DNA of 64,000 nt from Isoetes taiwanensis. Taxonomy: Eukaryota; Streptophyta; Lycopodiopsida; Isoetales; Isoetaceae. The notes beneath the pieces are model-generated. The model did no database searches, was not told the origin of the DNA, and worked only from the letters and a program-made list of their open reading frames with translations. The stretch is from NCBI GenBank assembly GCA_021234155.1, contig JAJEKV010000008.1, positions 2,635,580-2,699,579 on the forward strand. The letters are read 5' to 3'. Below are positions 1-12,431 of this stretch, piece after piece (positions within the stretch are counted from its first letter, which is position 1; every line of letters begins with the position of its first letter). Both the position numbers and the translations under genes were made by a program.

Positions 1-679
1 CATGATAGTTCACAAAATGGGCAACCCCTTGCTCGTGATTTAGAACAAGAAAATTCTTGGCATCACCACCTCCCCAATCTTAAATCTGAATCCTTCTCTT
101 TTTCAATTACAGATTTGCGGCGTTATGGAGATGGCAGACATAATGAACTTTACCAATGTCCCTCATATAATAATTAGCCATGCTCTCAAAGCAATGAAGC
201 CTATTGTTCTTTAGAGCCTTACAAACTAAGACAACTCCTAGGCACTTTGAAGGCTAATTCATATCTTTCTTGATGGCCTCATTCATCGCCCTCGAAATCT
301 TATAACAGGCCCTAAGAACGGCTTGGCAGTGCAAATGATCCACAATAACACCAACTGCCTTAACTTTTCTAGCAGCCTTTTTCATAAACATAGTGCTACA
401 ACTAAAAGAATATAAACAAATCAAACCTAGTCTGCCTTTCTGGCTATGTTTTCCTCAGCACCTAAGGTCCATAGAAAGTGTAGTTCCTGTAGATTATGTT
501 TTACTTGATATTTCTTGTGTTGCTCTTTATGTTATGTCTAAAATTGCATGGGTTCATATTGTTAATGATTTTGTGATCATTTTTATAAACAACCATAGAA
601 GATTTAATGTGATATGGCATGTCTATATTCTTTTGTAAAGATCTTGAGGATTACTGTGATATGTGATACGGCGCAACTG

Positions 680-775
680 TTTTTCTTTTGCAATTGCAAT
701 AAATTTGGTGTTGGCTGAAACAAATTATTTTTCTTTTGCAACTGCAATAAATTTGGTGTTGATTGAAGCAAATCT
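680..775. repeat. Two-copy tandem repeat, period about 48 bp
   Basis: The unit beginning TTTTTCTTTTGCAA and ending near GGTGTTGGCTGAA occurs at about 680 and again at about 728 with a few substitutions. It is a simple local duplication and no function is visible. Confidence 0.7.
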
Positions 776-1865
776 AGTGTTGACTGTGAAGTGTGAAGGT
801 TAATTTTAGGAAAAACAGAGTTGTGCCACATTATTGTTCTCATTATACAAGCAATGTTAAACATCACATTGATAGTTGTTCTTTTAAGAGTTGCATCATG
901 CCAAATCATCATATTTGTAAGCTGAGTTATAGGGTGGAAGACTTGTTAGCAACCCCCCCTCTTATAACTTCAACCTCGATGGGTTAATCCAGCGGTAATG
1001 CCATCGCCGGTGTTATCCGATTTGAGAAAGATAACCTTGATATTGAACTACTTGCAATTGAAGAATGGCATGCAAAGGCAATGGCTAAATGAAAAAATGG
1101 AAAGGTTGCATATTAAAACATGTTCACCATTCTAAACTTGCAGGAAGAACATTGGGAGGGGAGTATATAGCACGTCGTTCTGATTTCACAAGAATTTTTA
1201 AATGCTAAGTGAGTTGGTAAGAGAAATGTTTGCCGCAGCCAAGGCCGCCACGATAAATTTCTTGTAGTAATAATTTTGTAAAGAGTGGAGGGACCTGTGT
1301 CTGAAATTAACAAAGGTACATTTGTTATATAAGGTTTTTAAAAGTTTCTAAGGATACTCATATAGGAATATCGTAAATGCTAATGGTGGCATGCTGGTTT
1401 TGAAACAGAAGTGTTTAGGGTTATTTTTTGTCGTGAATGAAAGATGGCCAGTTGTTGTAGATAGCAATCCTTTATGGGTTTCTATTTAGGTACTCTACAG
1501 GTGTCGAATTCTTGCTTTGTTGTTGTTCTCTTGCATGCAAAGTTGAAAATTCGTCTGTGCTTCCGTATGTTATTCCTTTGCTCAACTGACTATTTTATCT
1601 TAATCCATGGAAATGCAAACCGCACAGAAATTCATGGTATCACAACATGACATTACAAACTGCAGAAGTTCCAAAAATATAGCGCCCCCTTTTTTTTATC
1701 TTTCTGAAAAGCTATTATTTACATGAGGGGCTAGCATTAGCTGTTACATGTTCATTGTAATCCACATATTCATTGTAATCTGCTGCCATTGCATTCTAGA
1801 ATCGTGTAAATCCTGTTGATGGCTCTTTTGCAAACCAAGAGCGAGTTTTCTAACCAAAGCCGACC

Positions 1866-1965
1866 TTGGGACTTTGAAAAGAGCTTAGACCTTGAGCGAC
1901 AAAAACAAAAATGAATTGGGACTTGGAAAAGAGCTTAGACCTTGAGCGACAAAAACAAAAATGAA
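1866..1965. repeat. Two-copy tandem repeat, period 50 bp
   Basis: The unit starting TTGGGACTT and containing AAGAGCTTAGACCTTGAGCG is present twice in direct tandem (1866-1915 and 1916-1965), nearly identical, which points to a recent slippage or duplication event. Confidence 0.8.
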
Positions 1966-2434
1966 AAATGAAGAAACTGAATTATATATTGCAAGTCTGG
2001 AACCGGCGTTGTGTTCCTTTGCTTTTCCTTATGCATTTTGTGGCATAACATATGAAAGAAAATCGAGTATAGTCTCCCAAAGAACAGTGGATTCTTGAAA
2101 TGAACAACTTTTCAATTTTGTTGTTTCAATATGATTAGCTTGTTAGCTGCCTTCCTTGATTTACGGAACGTTCCGCTACTTAATCAAATGGTCTCATCGC
2201 TTCGGTGAATCACTTATCGAATTGAGCCCATAGGCACAAGATATTGCAACTCAAAGTGTTGATATTTTTAAGAGTCATTTGTTTGGGAGGGCGTTGGGAA
2301 TGTCCTAATATATCTATTCTTGACTTGGGGATCTTATCCAAGGCAAGTACTTTCCAATATCTTAACTACTGTCTTTTGGCCTAGCGAACTAGGTAGATTC
2401 AGACCTAGCATCTTCTACTACTGTTAATGGGAAG

Positions 2435-2880
2435 TACAAGTCACATATAGTTAGCTGTAATTCTTTGAAATTTAAAAAGGCAGAACATATATTACTATGC
2501 AGAATTATAACATACTTCAGTCAGTATTTCGATGTAGTATGTCACCGATAATGGACGTAACCGCCTCAAGGCATCATTCCGTTCTAAATACAGTCAACTT
2601 GCCTAAGCTTGCGTAAGGATAGAGAGCAAAAAACTTTGCAAAAGCTTAAAGCTAGAATGAGAAACTACCCAGTTCAACTCAAAGAAATGTTTGAGTCAGT
2701 AGTTACAAGTGGAAGCACAAGTCACACATAGTTAGCTGTAATTCTTAGAGACTTGAGAAGGCAGAACCCATTACTATGCGAGGCTATAACATACTTCAGT
2801 CTTCTTGTTCCACTATTTTGATTTAGTGTTAACACCGATATTATCATGGAAGTAACCTAGCCCGAAAAGACTTCAATTTT
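2435..2880. repeat. Pair of diverged direct repeats (about 150 bp each)
   Basis: Segments at about 2435-2590 and 2715-2870 share ATAGTTAGCTGTAATTCTT, GGCAGAAC, TTACTATGC and ATAACATACTTCAGTC in the same order and spacing. They are diverged direct copies separated by about 120 bp, probably an old local duplication. No coding potential is seen. Confidence 0.6.
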
Positions 2881-3056
2881 CATCGTATTGGGTCCATAAA
2901 CCATTTGGTCTCCTTGGACGATAAGACTTCATTCTTGTATCAAGCGAATGGTTCTTTCTGTCCCCAAAATGTTACATCATATGCAGGTTCAGGTGTCAAC
3001 CCATCCAAGCCTCCAAGTTCAGGATGAAAATTTGCCTCAACAATTGACAATGGAAA

Positions 3057-6000
3057 TTAGCATTTAAGAGCAGAACCAACATAGTAGTATGACCGCAGGT
3101 CGTCATTCCCCATGCCCCAACTGACAGCACTACTACTACAGTCTTTGAACAATGATACCAAAAATTCTTCACCTTGAAGGCTGAATAAATATATTGCTTG
3201 TTCATCCTGCAATATAAAAAGGATGCTGTTACATAAAAATTCAGCAAAGTCCTATTCTACTCATATTTATCAAACCTGAGGCCATGTGCAGAAAACATCG
3301 GGAGAAACCTGAAGAATAACTGAAGCAGGCAGCCCAGGACACACAACCTGCACATCACTTTGACTGGAATTGCTATTGACATCCTGGAAACTAGCAAAAA
3401 GATAAAATATGTCCGATATCTCACTGCCTTCACAAGATATTTTACAGAATTTGCAATGCCACCCTTCTTCCTGCTCTACTACAAGAGTTCCACAGTGGGT
3501 GTGGGATTTTCGTACATGGACATGGTCCAGGTCCAATTTAGAAATTCTCATCCGACAAACCTGTGAACCACAAGTGAATTCGTATTAAAGATAGTGTGTC
3601 CTTTTAACAAGCTTTCTTAGATTTCTAATGCCTCACCTGCCCACCGTCTATCCAGCAAATGGTGCTGGAAAACGGTACAACTTTATGCAGGGATGGAGAC
3701 GTCAAAATTGCTGGTAATCTTGTGACATTTACAATGGATGCTCCTTCAATTCCCTCTGTCCAACTGCACTCCAGCCTAACAAAAAGAGCAAGCTGATAAC
3801 ACTTAAATCAGCAAGAACTACCAGCTGGCAAAAATATAACCGGCTCACCGGCAGAGGGAGAAATTATTGATTTTAGCTTCAGTACAATAAGAGAATCAAA
3901 GAAAGGAAGTTGGAATTCAAATTGAAGAGAGAGACTACTTTGTCTTATAAATTTATTGTAATCTTGAATAGTTCATGTAGAGGTGTATGACTAAGTACCT
4001 GCCATTGTCGACTGCACAGGTATTAATTCCTGATATGAAAACCACACTGCCTGAGCAAATAACACCAGCTGACCTGCAAGCACAGATCAAACCAACTAAA
4101 GATCAGGCAAGGGAATAGCAAACAAGACAAACAGAACATGTTTTATGTAAGTCTCAAACTGGGAAGTATCTTATAATGGATGAAAAGACCCATGTCAAGA
4201 ATGAACTATAAGAAAACAAATCTAGATCACTCACCAGCGCACTTTAAACTGCAGCTTAATACTGATCACACCAGTGTAATCTTGTAACTTTATTAAAAAC
4301 CATCTTTTGCAATCATACGTCGCTGCTACATTCTCAATAACATAAGAACCAATGTATGTTACTGTCCCATAAAGTGCCACATTAGACATTTTTGGCCGCA
4401 AATCTTCTATCAGCAACTGTAAAGTGATAACATATGTAGCTTCTTATTGTTTTGACTAAAGCATATTGAATAACCAAAAATTTTCAATTATCTGGCTAAT
4501 ATAGAAGGGACTAATTTATATCTAAGGGATTATGCTTTGTTAACAGAAGTCAAAAGATGATCCAATGTGACAATGTCAAATGCTGAATGCCATAAAATAT
4601 CAAATGATGACCAGCACACAGTAAGACAATCCAATATATTTGTTTTCTTCATGGCATTTCCCCGCCAAAGGCAAAGCTGTAGCTGATAATTTGTTGACGC
4701 AAAAATAGCCATAAGATGGCCTGCTGATTGAGATTTGAAATGTGTACAACCGAATCAAGGTATTGTAGGTCGGCTTTGAAGTAGAGAAATTCAGAGATCT
4801 GGTTCCTGTTAGAGGATAAACTAGCTAGCTGTAACGCAGATAGCAAAAGATCCCCAGTTGGCAAATGGCTACATTAAGGAACTCTTGCCAGTGAGACATT
4901 AACCAATAAAGGAAATAGCCAGTGCAAAGCGCAGTTAGTCTAGCATGTATTTTGGGATTGGCCTGGCTTATATCTCTTAGGGAGTCTGCATTCATCATAA
5001 CTCACAGCATACTTCCTACATGTGTAACATCCGCAACCTCTGCATACCCTAAATGGAAAACGGTTGAAGTCGATAGATCCTTGAGAATTGCGTGGAAGTA
5101 AAACTTGTGAGTCTACAATGCAATCTTCCCTCATGGCTAACGTTTGCGAAGTCTTTGAACATGGAGGATTTGCAAACATGCTTCTCCTTTGAGTAGAGCC
5201 AACTGCCACCTTTCAAAAAGAACATGCCAAGACAGTCAATGCAAGAATACCAAAACAGATTTCAAAGTCATAATCATTCAGGTGAAAAATATCATAAAAA
5301 GCATATTGGAGTTAAGATTTCCACTTTCGCTCGTTTCTACCTATTGTTCAATTATGCATCAGAGCATGGCCACCAGCTGTTAAACAGCCAGCTGCAAGGT
5401 GATCATCTTGCCTGATGCGTTCCATTGCCATAATGAAGAGAAAATAAAAGTGGCACATTGTCTAACTACATATCTTAATACAATCATTCTAAATATATAT
5501 GGATAAATATTCAGTACCAATATCATCCCACCCCTTTCTACACCAGGCTGAAAGCAGATTCTAAGTTGTTATATTGTCATATTAACTGCCTCTAATGCTT
5601 TATTAGTGTGTATCATACATGCATCTATTATGCCTTATAGCCTCATTGCCTGCTAGATGTAAATGGCATTGCATAACTGTATTTTGTTGCTAAGCCTTAT
5701 GTTACCAACGTAAATGGCCATAGTTTGCTAAGTTCTCATACAACACATTAACATCATATTTGCTTAATTTCTTGGTTCATCTATCATCTCCCTCAAATGC
5801 TTCACCTACCCAAGAACGAGAATCTGGTTCTCGACATGTTCATTATTTCCCAGTTCATTACTTGGAATTACCCAGCCATTTACAACTAGCATGCTAATGC
5901 TAGATCCTTTCCCCTTCATCTAAATTATGTATCTTATAAATTATGCAAACAATAACCTGCTCTTCCAAATGCACATATGGAACTGCATAAAGACGTGTTG

Positions 6001-9000
6001 CACTTCCATACTCGAGGCAAATGCCAAAGTTTGTTGTGATGCCACAATCATTATCTGAAGCAATATAAGGTCGTTCTATTGCAATCATGCTACCTTCACT
6101 GCAAAAGAGTAACATACATTAATCTCTTACTTAAGATAGCCACACATAGTATTAGTACCAAAGAGGCCCAAGCCTAGCGTTGAACTAATGAAGCTCAACA
6201 AGTGAGAACACTTAGTTCACAACCCTGATTATTGAGATTTCCTGTACCTGAAAAGACTAACAAGGAGGACTTGTTCATCCCAAAGAATCAGTGGCAGCAA
6301 ATCGTTGTTACTATCAACAAGAATAAGTTCTTGTTGCTTTAAATGCTTCTTGCTCCCCCCCATTTCTCCTTCACCAATGGACTTTAACCTGCCAAAAGTC
6401 ATGTACCAATCAGGAAAGTAATGATCAAGAATTCTTCCGAAACATAAAATAACAGTACGAGCATTACCTTACATAAAGATAATGATCTGAAGTAGTAGAA
6501 CTGGGCTGAACCGTGGAGAATGTATCATTACAGAATTGGGCACCAAGGAGAAGTGCATCATCATCTTGTCCCTTCAAAGAGAAGAGAAGTTTCTCTTCAA
6601 ATTAGCATGAAAAACCTTAATTGGCCATAAACCACGAATCAAATGGACACTTTCATTTTAGAGCCCCCACCTGACGGCACAGATCCAGACCATACAATCT
6701 GAAATCTAGACCTGAGATCTACACCATGTCAGATGGGGGGATGTAAAACAAATACTAGCAAAATGAACTGCCATAGAAATTGGGCTATATTACGGGAAAT
6801 GTGGGTGGTGTAGGATCTCCACAACCAAGAAAACAAGATATGTAACAGGGGAAAGGAAAAGGAAAAACACCTCATCCAACAAAAGTACAAGATATTCTGT
6901 AGGAAGTAGGCGGGGCTGGCCTGATCCGACAAGAGTAGTTCTCAGCCGGCATCCAGTGAGCCGAAGCTCCCTACCTATTTTCAACACGGCATCTTGTGAT
7001 ATAAGGTCATAGAATCTGAAAAGAATAATGCCACCATGTCATGCATGCTGTATTTTAATATAAAAGGCATGTCTATACAGCACTCCCAAACACCATACAC
7101 TATATCATGATTCAGTAGGACATACACAAAGCAAGCATGACTAGTTTCTGAGATTTTGAGCCAGGGATAACAATTCAAGCATAAAGAACTTTCCAAGGGA
7201 TATTTTTCCAAGGATCTGCAGATAAGAATTGAATCATTTACTGCTCCAAACTTGAAATGCTGCTTTGCCCCATTAGAAACACTATCATCTGAGCGGGATT
7301 AACCCATTGGCTGATAATGTATGCAGCGCTTGTTTGTTCCAAGCCATTGTCACATATTAGACGGTTCATGTCCCCTTCAGATTCTCAAATTGTATAGCAG
7401 TTCACTCCTACTTTGTAGTTCACGGAAATCATAATTGTGGCACTCTTTAAAACTGCAAGAAGAGCATATATGTAAAAGTGCTCCCTTCATGTGAGGCTTC
7501 AATGTGTTTTGAACTATTATTGTAATTTTGAACCTCTACCAATAGAGGAAATTCATTCCCAATGAATAATATGGCAGCCACAAGTGGCACATTTTCAACC
7601 AGTGGATGGGGTTCTAATAGAAGTAGAACTCAGATTTCAATAATAGTACAGCATTATATACTTGCGATGGAGATAATGGTCAATAGTGTTTGTGCTCCAA
7701 GCGTCTCCAAGTGTCAGCAAATATGTACTCGTTCCTACAGAAGGAATGTGATTGTTATGTCACCAACATACATGGCCTTCATGACCCTAAAAGAGAACAG
7801 AACGACAAATGTAATGACTGAATCATCTTCTATCTTTACAGCGAAGGATGAGATAGAATAACCCATAAATGTACATCTGCTACAATTATGTAGTAGACTA
7901 ATCAATAATCTATAAGGCTTTTTGAAACATATATATGCTTACTTTAACATAAAGTGTCATTTCTGGCCCATTAAATGACAAGCAGGCATATGCAGAATTG
8001 AGTAAGGGTTGCATTGAAGTTAGCAGCCTAGTGTCTTCCAAACAAGACTTTGCATCAAATGCGTACCAGGTAGAATCTGAATATCAAGAACCACTACTTC
8101 CAAGACGGCATCCAAGGAGACAAATTTCTTTTCGTAGATCAGGTCAATTGTCGAAATTTTAGACAAGCAAAGCTCTTGTTGCCTTTTCTTCCCCTGCATA
8201 GAAATGGTTCCTTGACAAATATTTCCTTTAGTTTTACCCTTCTGATCAAATCCAATTCTCTCCTTTTCCAGCCATGCCTGAAAATATAAAACAGTATCAA
8301 GTGAAATGATAATTGCATTTACAACAATAAAAGCACCGTAAACATTAAGATGCACATTATTATAGAACTTATTGAGAGCAACATGGCTCTTGAATAGATA
8401 GGACAGTCCTATAGCTAAGATTGTTCGACAATGATGAAATGTTATGCAGCTCTAAAATACAAGCTACCCACCTGGTAGAGATCGGACATAAGTATAGCAG
8501 AGGTAACTCCGCTGGGATATGCTTGGCAGCATGAGAGCACTCTGGCCATAACCCAGGACCAGCCGAATGAAGCATTTTGTGAGGCAGATGGTCCCTGCAT
8601 ATCTAATACTGCGGCTCTTGCAGACTCCACATATTCTAGTAAAGCATCGGCATTTTGGGATGCCATGAGAACAACTTCCTCCTTGCTAAAGGTGGCATAA
8701 ATATGCAATCCTCATAAAGTTACTCGGAATATTGTAATCATGCAAACTTAGAAATGTTGCCGGGTTGTTATAGGTTGGGCAAAGCTATAGTTACAAGTCT
8801 ATTCAACCCTACAGGTTGGGACAAGAGTTTTATAAAAATAGCTATTTTGGTTTACATGAGGTGGTTACAATGAACATCTAAAACATTCTAGAAGATTCCC
8901 ATAAGATTTCATTTTTTGAGCAACCCGAGATGCAAGATTTCCTGAAAATCTTGCCTATCCACATCGACACCACGTCAGCAAGCCTGCTATCACTGCTAGC

Positions 9001-9310
9001 CTTTTCCCTCCGGCACTTCTACTTACCCATCGACGATGCCCGAAGTTCGGTTTTTCCACTCTCTTTTTTTATAGATCAACCAGAATCGACTCTCTGAAAG
9101 GCAATTTTCTACATTCAATTTTCGGCTCACAAGAAGATCTACATTTGACATTTTGTTCCACTGCAGGGTTGTCATCACTATTGGTGCTTCTTCTTGGGTT
9201 ATACCACAAATACGGTAATCCATTTTACCGCAAATGATACTGTAAGTTTCACCTGTGCAAGATGATGTTTTTTGCATTGTATCCATCTGTTTTCCTTTCC
9301 ACTTCATCAT
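3057..9310 (-). CDS. Multi-exon gene with OB-fold-like segments and C-terminal zinc ribbon (shieldin-2-like candidate)
   Basis: Exons with GT-AG borders, in transcription order: 9310-9027, 8685-8472, 8277-7943, (gap), 7288-7126, 7015-6871, 6571-6468, 6388-6248, 6098-5957, 5209-5048, (gap), 4416-4235, 4073-3999, 3775-3637, 3560-3276, 3206-3057 (stop 3059-3057). Codon phases match at every listed junction except at the two gaps, which must hold further short exons (one probably near 4855-4690). The start is the ATG at 9310; stops lie just upstream. Coding length is more than 2.35 kb. Segments such as DSNNDLLPLILWDEQV (exon 6388-6248) and KLQDYTGVISIKL (exon 4416-4235) look like OB-fold strands. 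The penultimate exon has THCGTLVV...WHCKFCKISC, a CxnCxxCxxxC-type zinc ribbon, followed by ASFQD. Known families: RPA1 DBD-C and SHLD2/FAM35A combine C-terminal OB folds with a zinc ribbon, and SHLD2 has a similar total length. Assignment to SHLD2 is an inference from architecture; CTC1-, RPA- or MEIOB-type proteins are alternatives. The likely role is single-stranded DNA binding in break repair. Confidence 0.72.
7943..8277 (-). other. Exon 3 of the OB-fold gene with an internal frame slip
   Basis: The exon opens in phase (AWLEKERIGF...) after a TTTTCAG acceptor and reads through VSLDAVLEVVVLD. Near 8085-8070 the good frame changes to TWYAFDAKSCLEDTRLL and continues to a GTAAGC donor at 7942. 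No intron of workable size can lie between the two frames. One base is missing relative to a continuous frame: 335 nt are present where 336 would fit. This is either a real mutation, which would disable the gene, or an assembly error. Confidence 0.6.
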
Positions 9311-9404
9311 TGTTTAGCATTTACTCAATTGTGGGTACATAAATGTGCAGGATATTTGGTTTGTTGTCTCCATCCCGGTTGATACAGTTCTGTTCATAAA
9401 TCAA
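9311..9404 (-). promoter_or_regulatory. Short 5' region of the OB-fold gene, cut off by an LTR element
   Basis: Only 94 bp separate the candidate start codon at 9310 from the edge of the LTR element. No clear TATA box is visible in this segment. Any more distal promoter now lies beyond 11483, so the element either sits in the 5' leader or promoter, or in an intron before an unrecognised first exon. Confidence 0.35.
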
Positions 9405-9926
9405 TGATATAGTTTAACATTAACATCTGTTAATAAGCTCGGGGGAGTGGTCAATATAATTATGCAATAGGCGAAATCATATAGAGCTAGTATATATATA
9501 TATCATAGTTGGGAACAAAAGGCAAAGGAAAAGGCATGCCAAAGAAGGTTAAAGTCGCAGAGACTTCTATTAATGGAACCTGAACTTCAATTAGCGATAT
9601 CTTCTCAACTAGAGATCGGATTTGGGCTTTTCTTACTTCTCTAGAACCGGCTCGAAGTCTAGTTTCAGAATTGGGTATTCTGATGCATTCGTATGAGGGA
9701 TATATTGCCAGAAGAATGACAAGGGGTCAAAGAGGACTGCTAGCTCGAGGGAGGAGTTACAAGAGGATGTTGATTGTCAGATATGCCTTATAATCCTTGT
9801 GTTCCAGCCTGAATATTGCTAGCTCGGTGGCCCGGTTGGGTGGAGAGCTCTTCTGAATAAGGTCTTGGCTACTAATTTGTGTAAAAGTTCTTATGTTTTT
9901 TCAGGTTTTCAAGGAAGATTGTAACA
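9405..9926 (+). repeat. 5' LTR of the non-autonomous element
   Basis: 522 bp, TG...CA. It shares long blocks with the 3' LTR, for example AAGCTCGGGGGAGTGG and GGCATGCCAAAGAAGGTTAA, with scattered substitutions and small indels that indicate an insertion of some age. Confidence 0.9.
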
Positions 9927-9928
9927 AT

Positions 9929-9940
9929 TGGTATCAGAGC
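9929..9940 (+). other. Primer-binding site, initiator tRNA-Met type
   Basis: TGGTATCAGAGC lies two bases after the 5' LTR. This is the standard plant PBS complementary to the 3' end of initiator tRNA-Met. Confidence 0.9.
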
Positions 9941-10670
9941 CTGGCTATTCTTGACATTTGCAAGTTATCTGGTTGGTGCTGGATATTGCAAACTGGAATA
10001 GAGATTCTTATTTTGACTATTCTTGATGTTTGTAAATTATATAGTTTGTGCTAGTGATTGCAAAATGGAATAGAAATCTTTATCATGAGAAGCCAAATGA
10101 TTTCTCTCCATGGATTTAATTCATTACCAATCTGATCCTCTTCAAAGCAAGAGAACTTTTAGAGTGGCCCTTGAATATCTCTATTGCGAATTCCTTTTTG
10201 TTGCAGGAAAAGTATATGAGTTTATTAGGTATAGATGATTCGGAATAAGACAGCTGCAAAAATAGAATATTCTTCATAGTTCAGAAAATGTACTAAAAGT
10301 AAATCTCAAATGCGCAATGTGCATACGGAGGAAATAGATCAGGAACTTCTAAAATTGAGACGAATAAGGTTGAGAAGAAAGCAACACAAAGAGTGGAGAG
10401 GAGCAAATTGCAAATCGGTTATCTCTTGTCTGGTATGAAATTTGATGTTTAAGGATTGTGATTAGAATCCTTAGATATACCTCATTGCATCCTTCTTGTT
10501 GAGGTTGGTGGCTCAATGGATAATTTTAGATTGTTGTCTAAAATTATGAGCAGTAGTTGGTGCTACTGTGTTGAGGTTGATGCCTCAATGAAAATTTTTG
10601 AGTAGTAGTTGGTGATACTAGTTGAGGTTTGTGCCTCAAGCAATATATTTATGAGATCGTGATTCTCACC

Positions 10671-10885
10671 TTGGAAAGAGTTGGTGCTCGTCCAAGTGAA
10701 TGGAAAGAGTTGGTGCTCTTGCCCAAGAGAATGGAAAGAGTTGGTGCTCTTGCCCAAGTGAATGGAAAGAGTTGGTGCTCTTGTCCAAATGAATGGAATG
10801 GGTTGTTGCTCTTGTCCAAGTGAATGGAATGGGTTGTTGCTCATGTTCAAATGAGTAGAATGGGTTGTCACTCATGTCTAAATGA
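10671..10885 (+). repeat. 31-bp minisatellite inside the LTR element (about 7 copies)
   Basis: The unit GAGTTGGTGCTCTTGCCCAA followed by GTGAATGGAAA repeats about seven times in direct tandem, with copies drifting to GGGTTGTTGCTC towards the 3' end. The graded divergence fits stepwise slippage. Frames through it are low-complexity and not a real protein. Confidence 0.85.
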
Positions 10886-10966
10886 AAAAAAAAAAGGTTG
10901 GCTATACAACTGAGTTGGTGCTCAGTTTGTAGTTGACGGGCGCAACTGAGGTCAGTTGCCTCCGAT

Positions 10967-10978
10967 AAGGGAAGGAAT
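10967..10978 (+). other. Polypurine tract
   Basis: AAGGGAAGGAAT immediately precedes the TG of the 3' LTR, in the position where plus-strand synthesis is primed. Confidence 0.7.
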
Positions 10979-11483
10979 TGATATGGTTTAAGGTTAACAT
11001 CCATCAATAAGCTCGGGGGAGTGGCCAATATAATTATGCAATAGGCGAAATCTTATAGGGCTAGTATATATATCATGGTTTGGAACGAAATTCAAAGGGA
11101 AAGGCATGCCAAAGAAGGTTAAAGTCGCAGAGACTTCTATTATAGAACCTGAACTTCAATTGGCAATATCTTCTCAACTATAGATCGAATTTGGACGTTT
11201 CTTACTTCTCTGGAACCGGCTCGAAGTCTAGTTTCAAAATTGGGTATCCTGATGCATCTCTATGAGGGAGATATTGCCAGAAGAGTGATAAAGTGTCAAA
11301 GACGACTGCTAGCTTGAGGGAGGAGTTACAAGAGGATGTTGATTGTCAGATATGCCTTATAGTCCTTGTGTTCCAGCCTAAATATTGCTAGCTCATGGCC
11401 CGGTTGGGTGGAGAGCTGGTCTTGGCTACTAATTTGTGTAAAAGTTCTTATGTTTTTTTAGGTTTTCAGGGAAGATCGTAACA
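10979..11483 (+). repeat. 3' LTR of the non-autonomous element
   Basis: 505 bp, TG...CA, collinear with the 5' LTR. It lacks a few short segments, including part of the GAGCTCTTCTGAATAAGG region. Confidence 0.9.
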
Positions 11484-12431
11484 ATCAGACTATTTCTTGC
11501 ATTCAATACCTGGCTAGGTTAGTGGTCTGATAGATAGGATGCAGCATTTACATGACCCTGGACTTATAGAAATATGCACAGATCTTGGTGCTTTGTTCTC
11601 TGCCAAGATCCTTTGACCAATGAATCGCTAATGCTTATAAATGGCATCTAATTGCTTTCGTGCATTCTCCATAAACCAGAGCTGCGGCATGTATCTGATT
11701 CAGTACATACATTCAGTCTTTTTATTAATAATCTGACCTGTACTTAAGCCACATCTTTTTTCCACTGTTTATATGAATGAGTGCTTTATTTATGTTATGT
11801 CGTTAAGTCAAGTCATGAATCCAAAGTATGTTTAATAAGTTATTTTCCATGAAATCTATGATTCCTTATGCAATGCCTTACTGTCCTATGCCTTTTCTTA
11901 GAAACCTTGTACATTGAAGTAACATAGTGCTACATTAGATTATCCAATTTTATAACTTCTCATCATACAGCCTTCGATGTTGCATGCCGTGTTAATACAA
12001 CAAATATAGTTCTTTATTCTCAGTTGGTGGTAAAGGCAAATCAATAGGGAATATAGGTGCTTCAATATTTTGAAGTGGAGTTAGCAAGAGTATGCATCCC
12101 CTAGTCTTTCAAATCTTTAGTTGTTTTCCTTAATATGCCATGTTTTTTCACTGGAATCGTTTTGCTTTCGAATCCTGGTCATATACTTCTACCCCTACCT
12201 AATATTTTAGATCACCACAACTTTATAATCTTGCATGGAGTATGAAATAAAGCCTGGATTGTATAAGAAGTGCATGATGATGTGTGCTCACTAACACAAG
12301 GTATAAGATGTGCATGGCGGAGTGCTTGAAGCAGTAGCCTTGTGCAAGTTGTCAGTCAGTAGTTACAAGCAATTCAGAAGGGGGAAGCATGTTATTTTTG
12401 CTAGTTAAATCTTGTTATGAATGATGCATAG
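11484..12431. other. Non-coding stretch without recognised features
   Basis: AT-rich DNA without an open frame, repeat structure or RNA gene I can recognise. It may be an intron or flank of the two plus-strand exons that follow. Confidence 0.4.

Larger units (their letters stand above)
1..3000. other. Gene-poor 5' flank
   Basis: No reading frame here is convincing. A short minus-strand stretch near 390-240 (frame rich in K/A/V, with LHCQAVLRACYKISRAMN) looks weakly coding but meets stops at once and has no family I recognise. On the plus strand about 1027-1091 could be the end of a coding exon (LAIEEWHAKAMAK then stop). The remainder is AT-rich and holds the short direct repeats listed separately. 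Confidence 0.4.
9405..11483 (+). mobile_element. Complete small non-autonomous LTR retrotransposon
   Basis: Two direct LTRs (9405-9926 and 10979-11483) flank a 1052-bp interior. Both LTRs begin TGATAT and end GTAACA. The interior opens with a primer-binding site complementary to plant initiator tRNA-Met and ends in a purine tract. Flanking pentamers ATCAA (left) and ATCAG (right) look like a 5-bp target-site duplication with one change. No gag or pol frame is present, so it must be mobilised in trans. The size (2.1 kb) is above classic TRIMs and below LARDs. A 31-bp minisatellite fills part of the interior. Confidence 0.9.

Noticed and set aside
7562-7861. 99-codon plus-strand frame
   Set aside because: It lies in an intron area of the minus-strand gene, with no promoter, no splice context and no recognisable motif.
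9929-9941. tRNA gene at TGGTATCAGAGC
   Set aside because: This is only the primer-binding site complementary to the tRNA 3' end; no cloverleaf surrounds it. The same holds at 18930.
10671-10885. 31-bp direct repeats as a CRISPR array
   Set aside because: The repeats abut without unique spacers, drift in sequence and lie inside a plant LTR element.
10666-11028. 120-codon minus-strand frame in the LTR element as a protein
   Set aside because: It translates the minisatellite and has only its repetitive composition.
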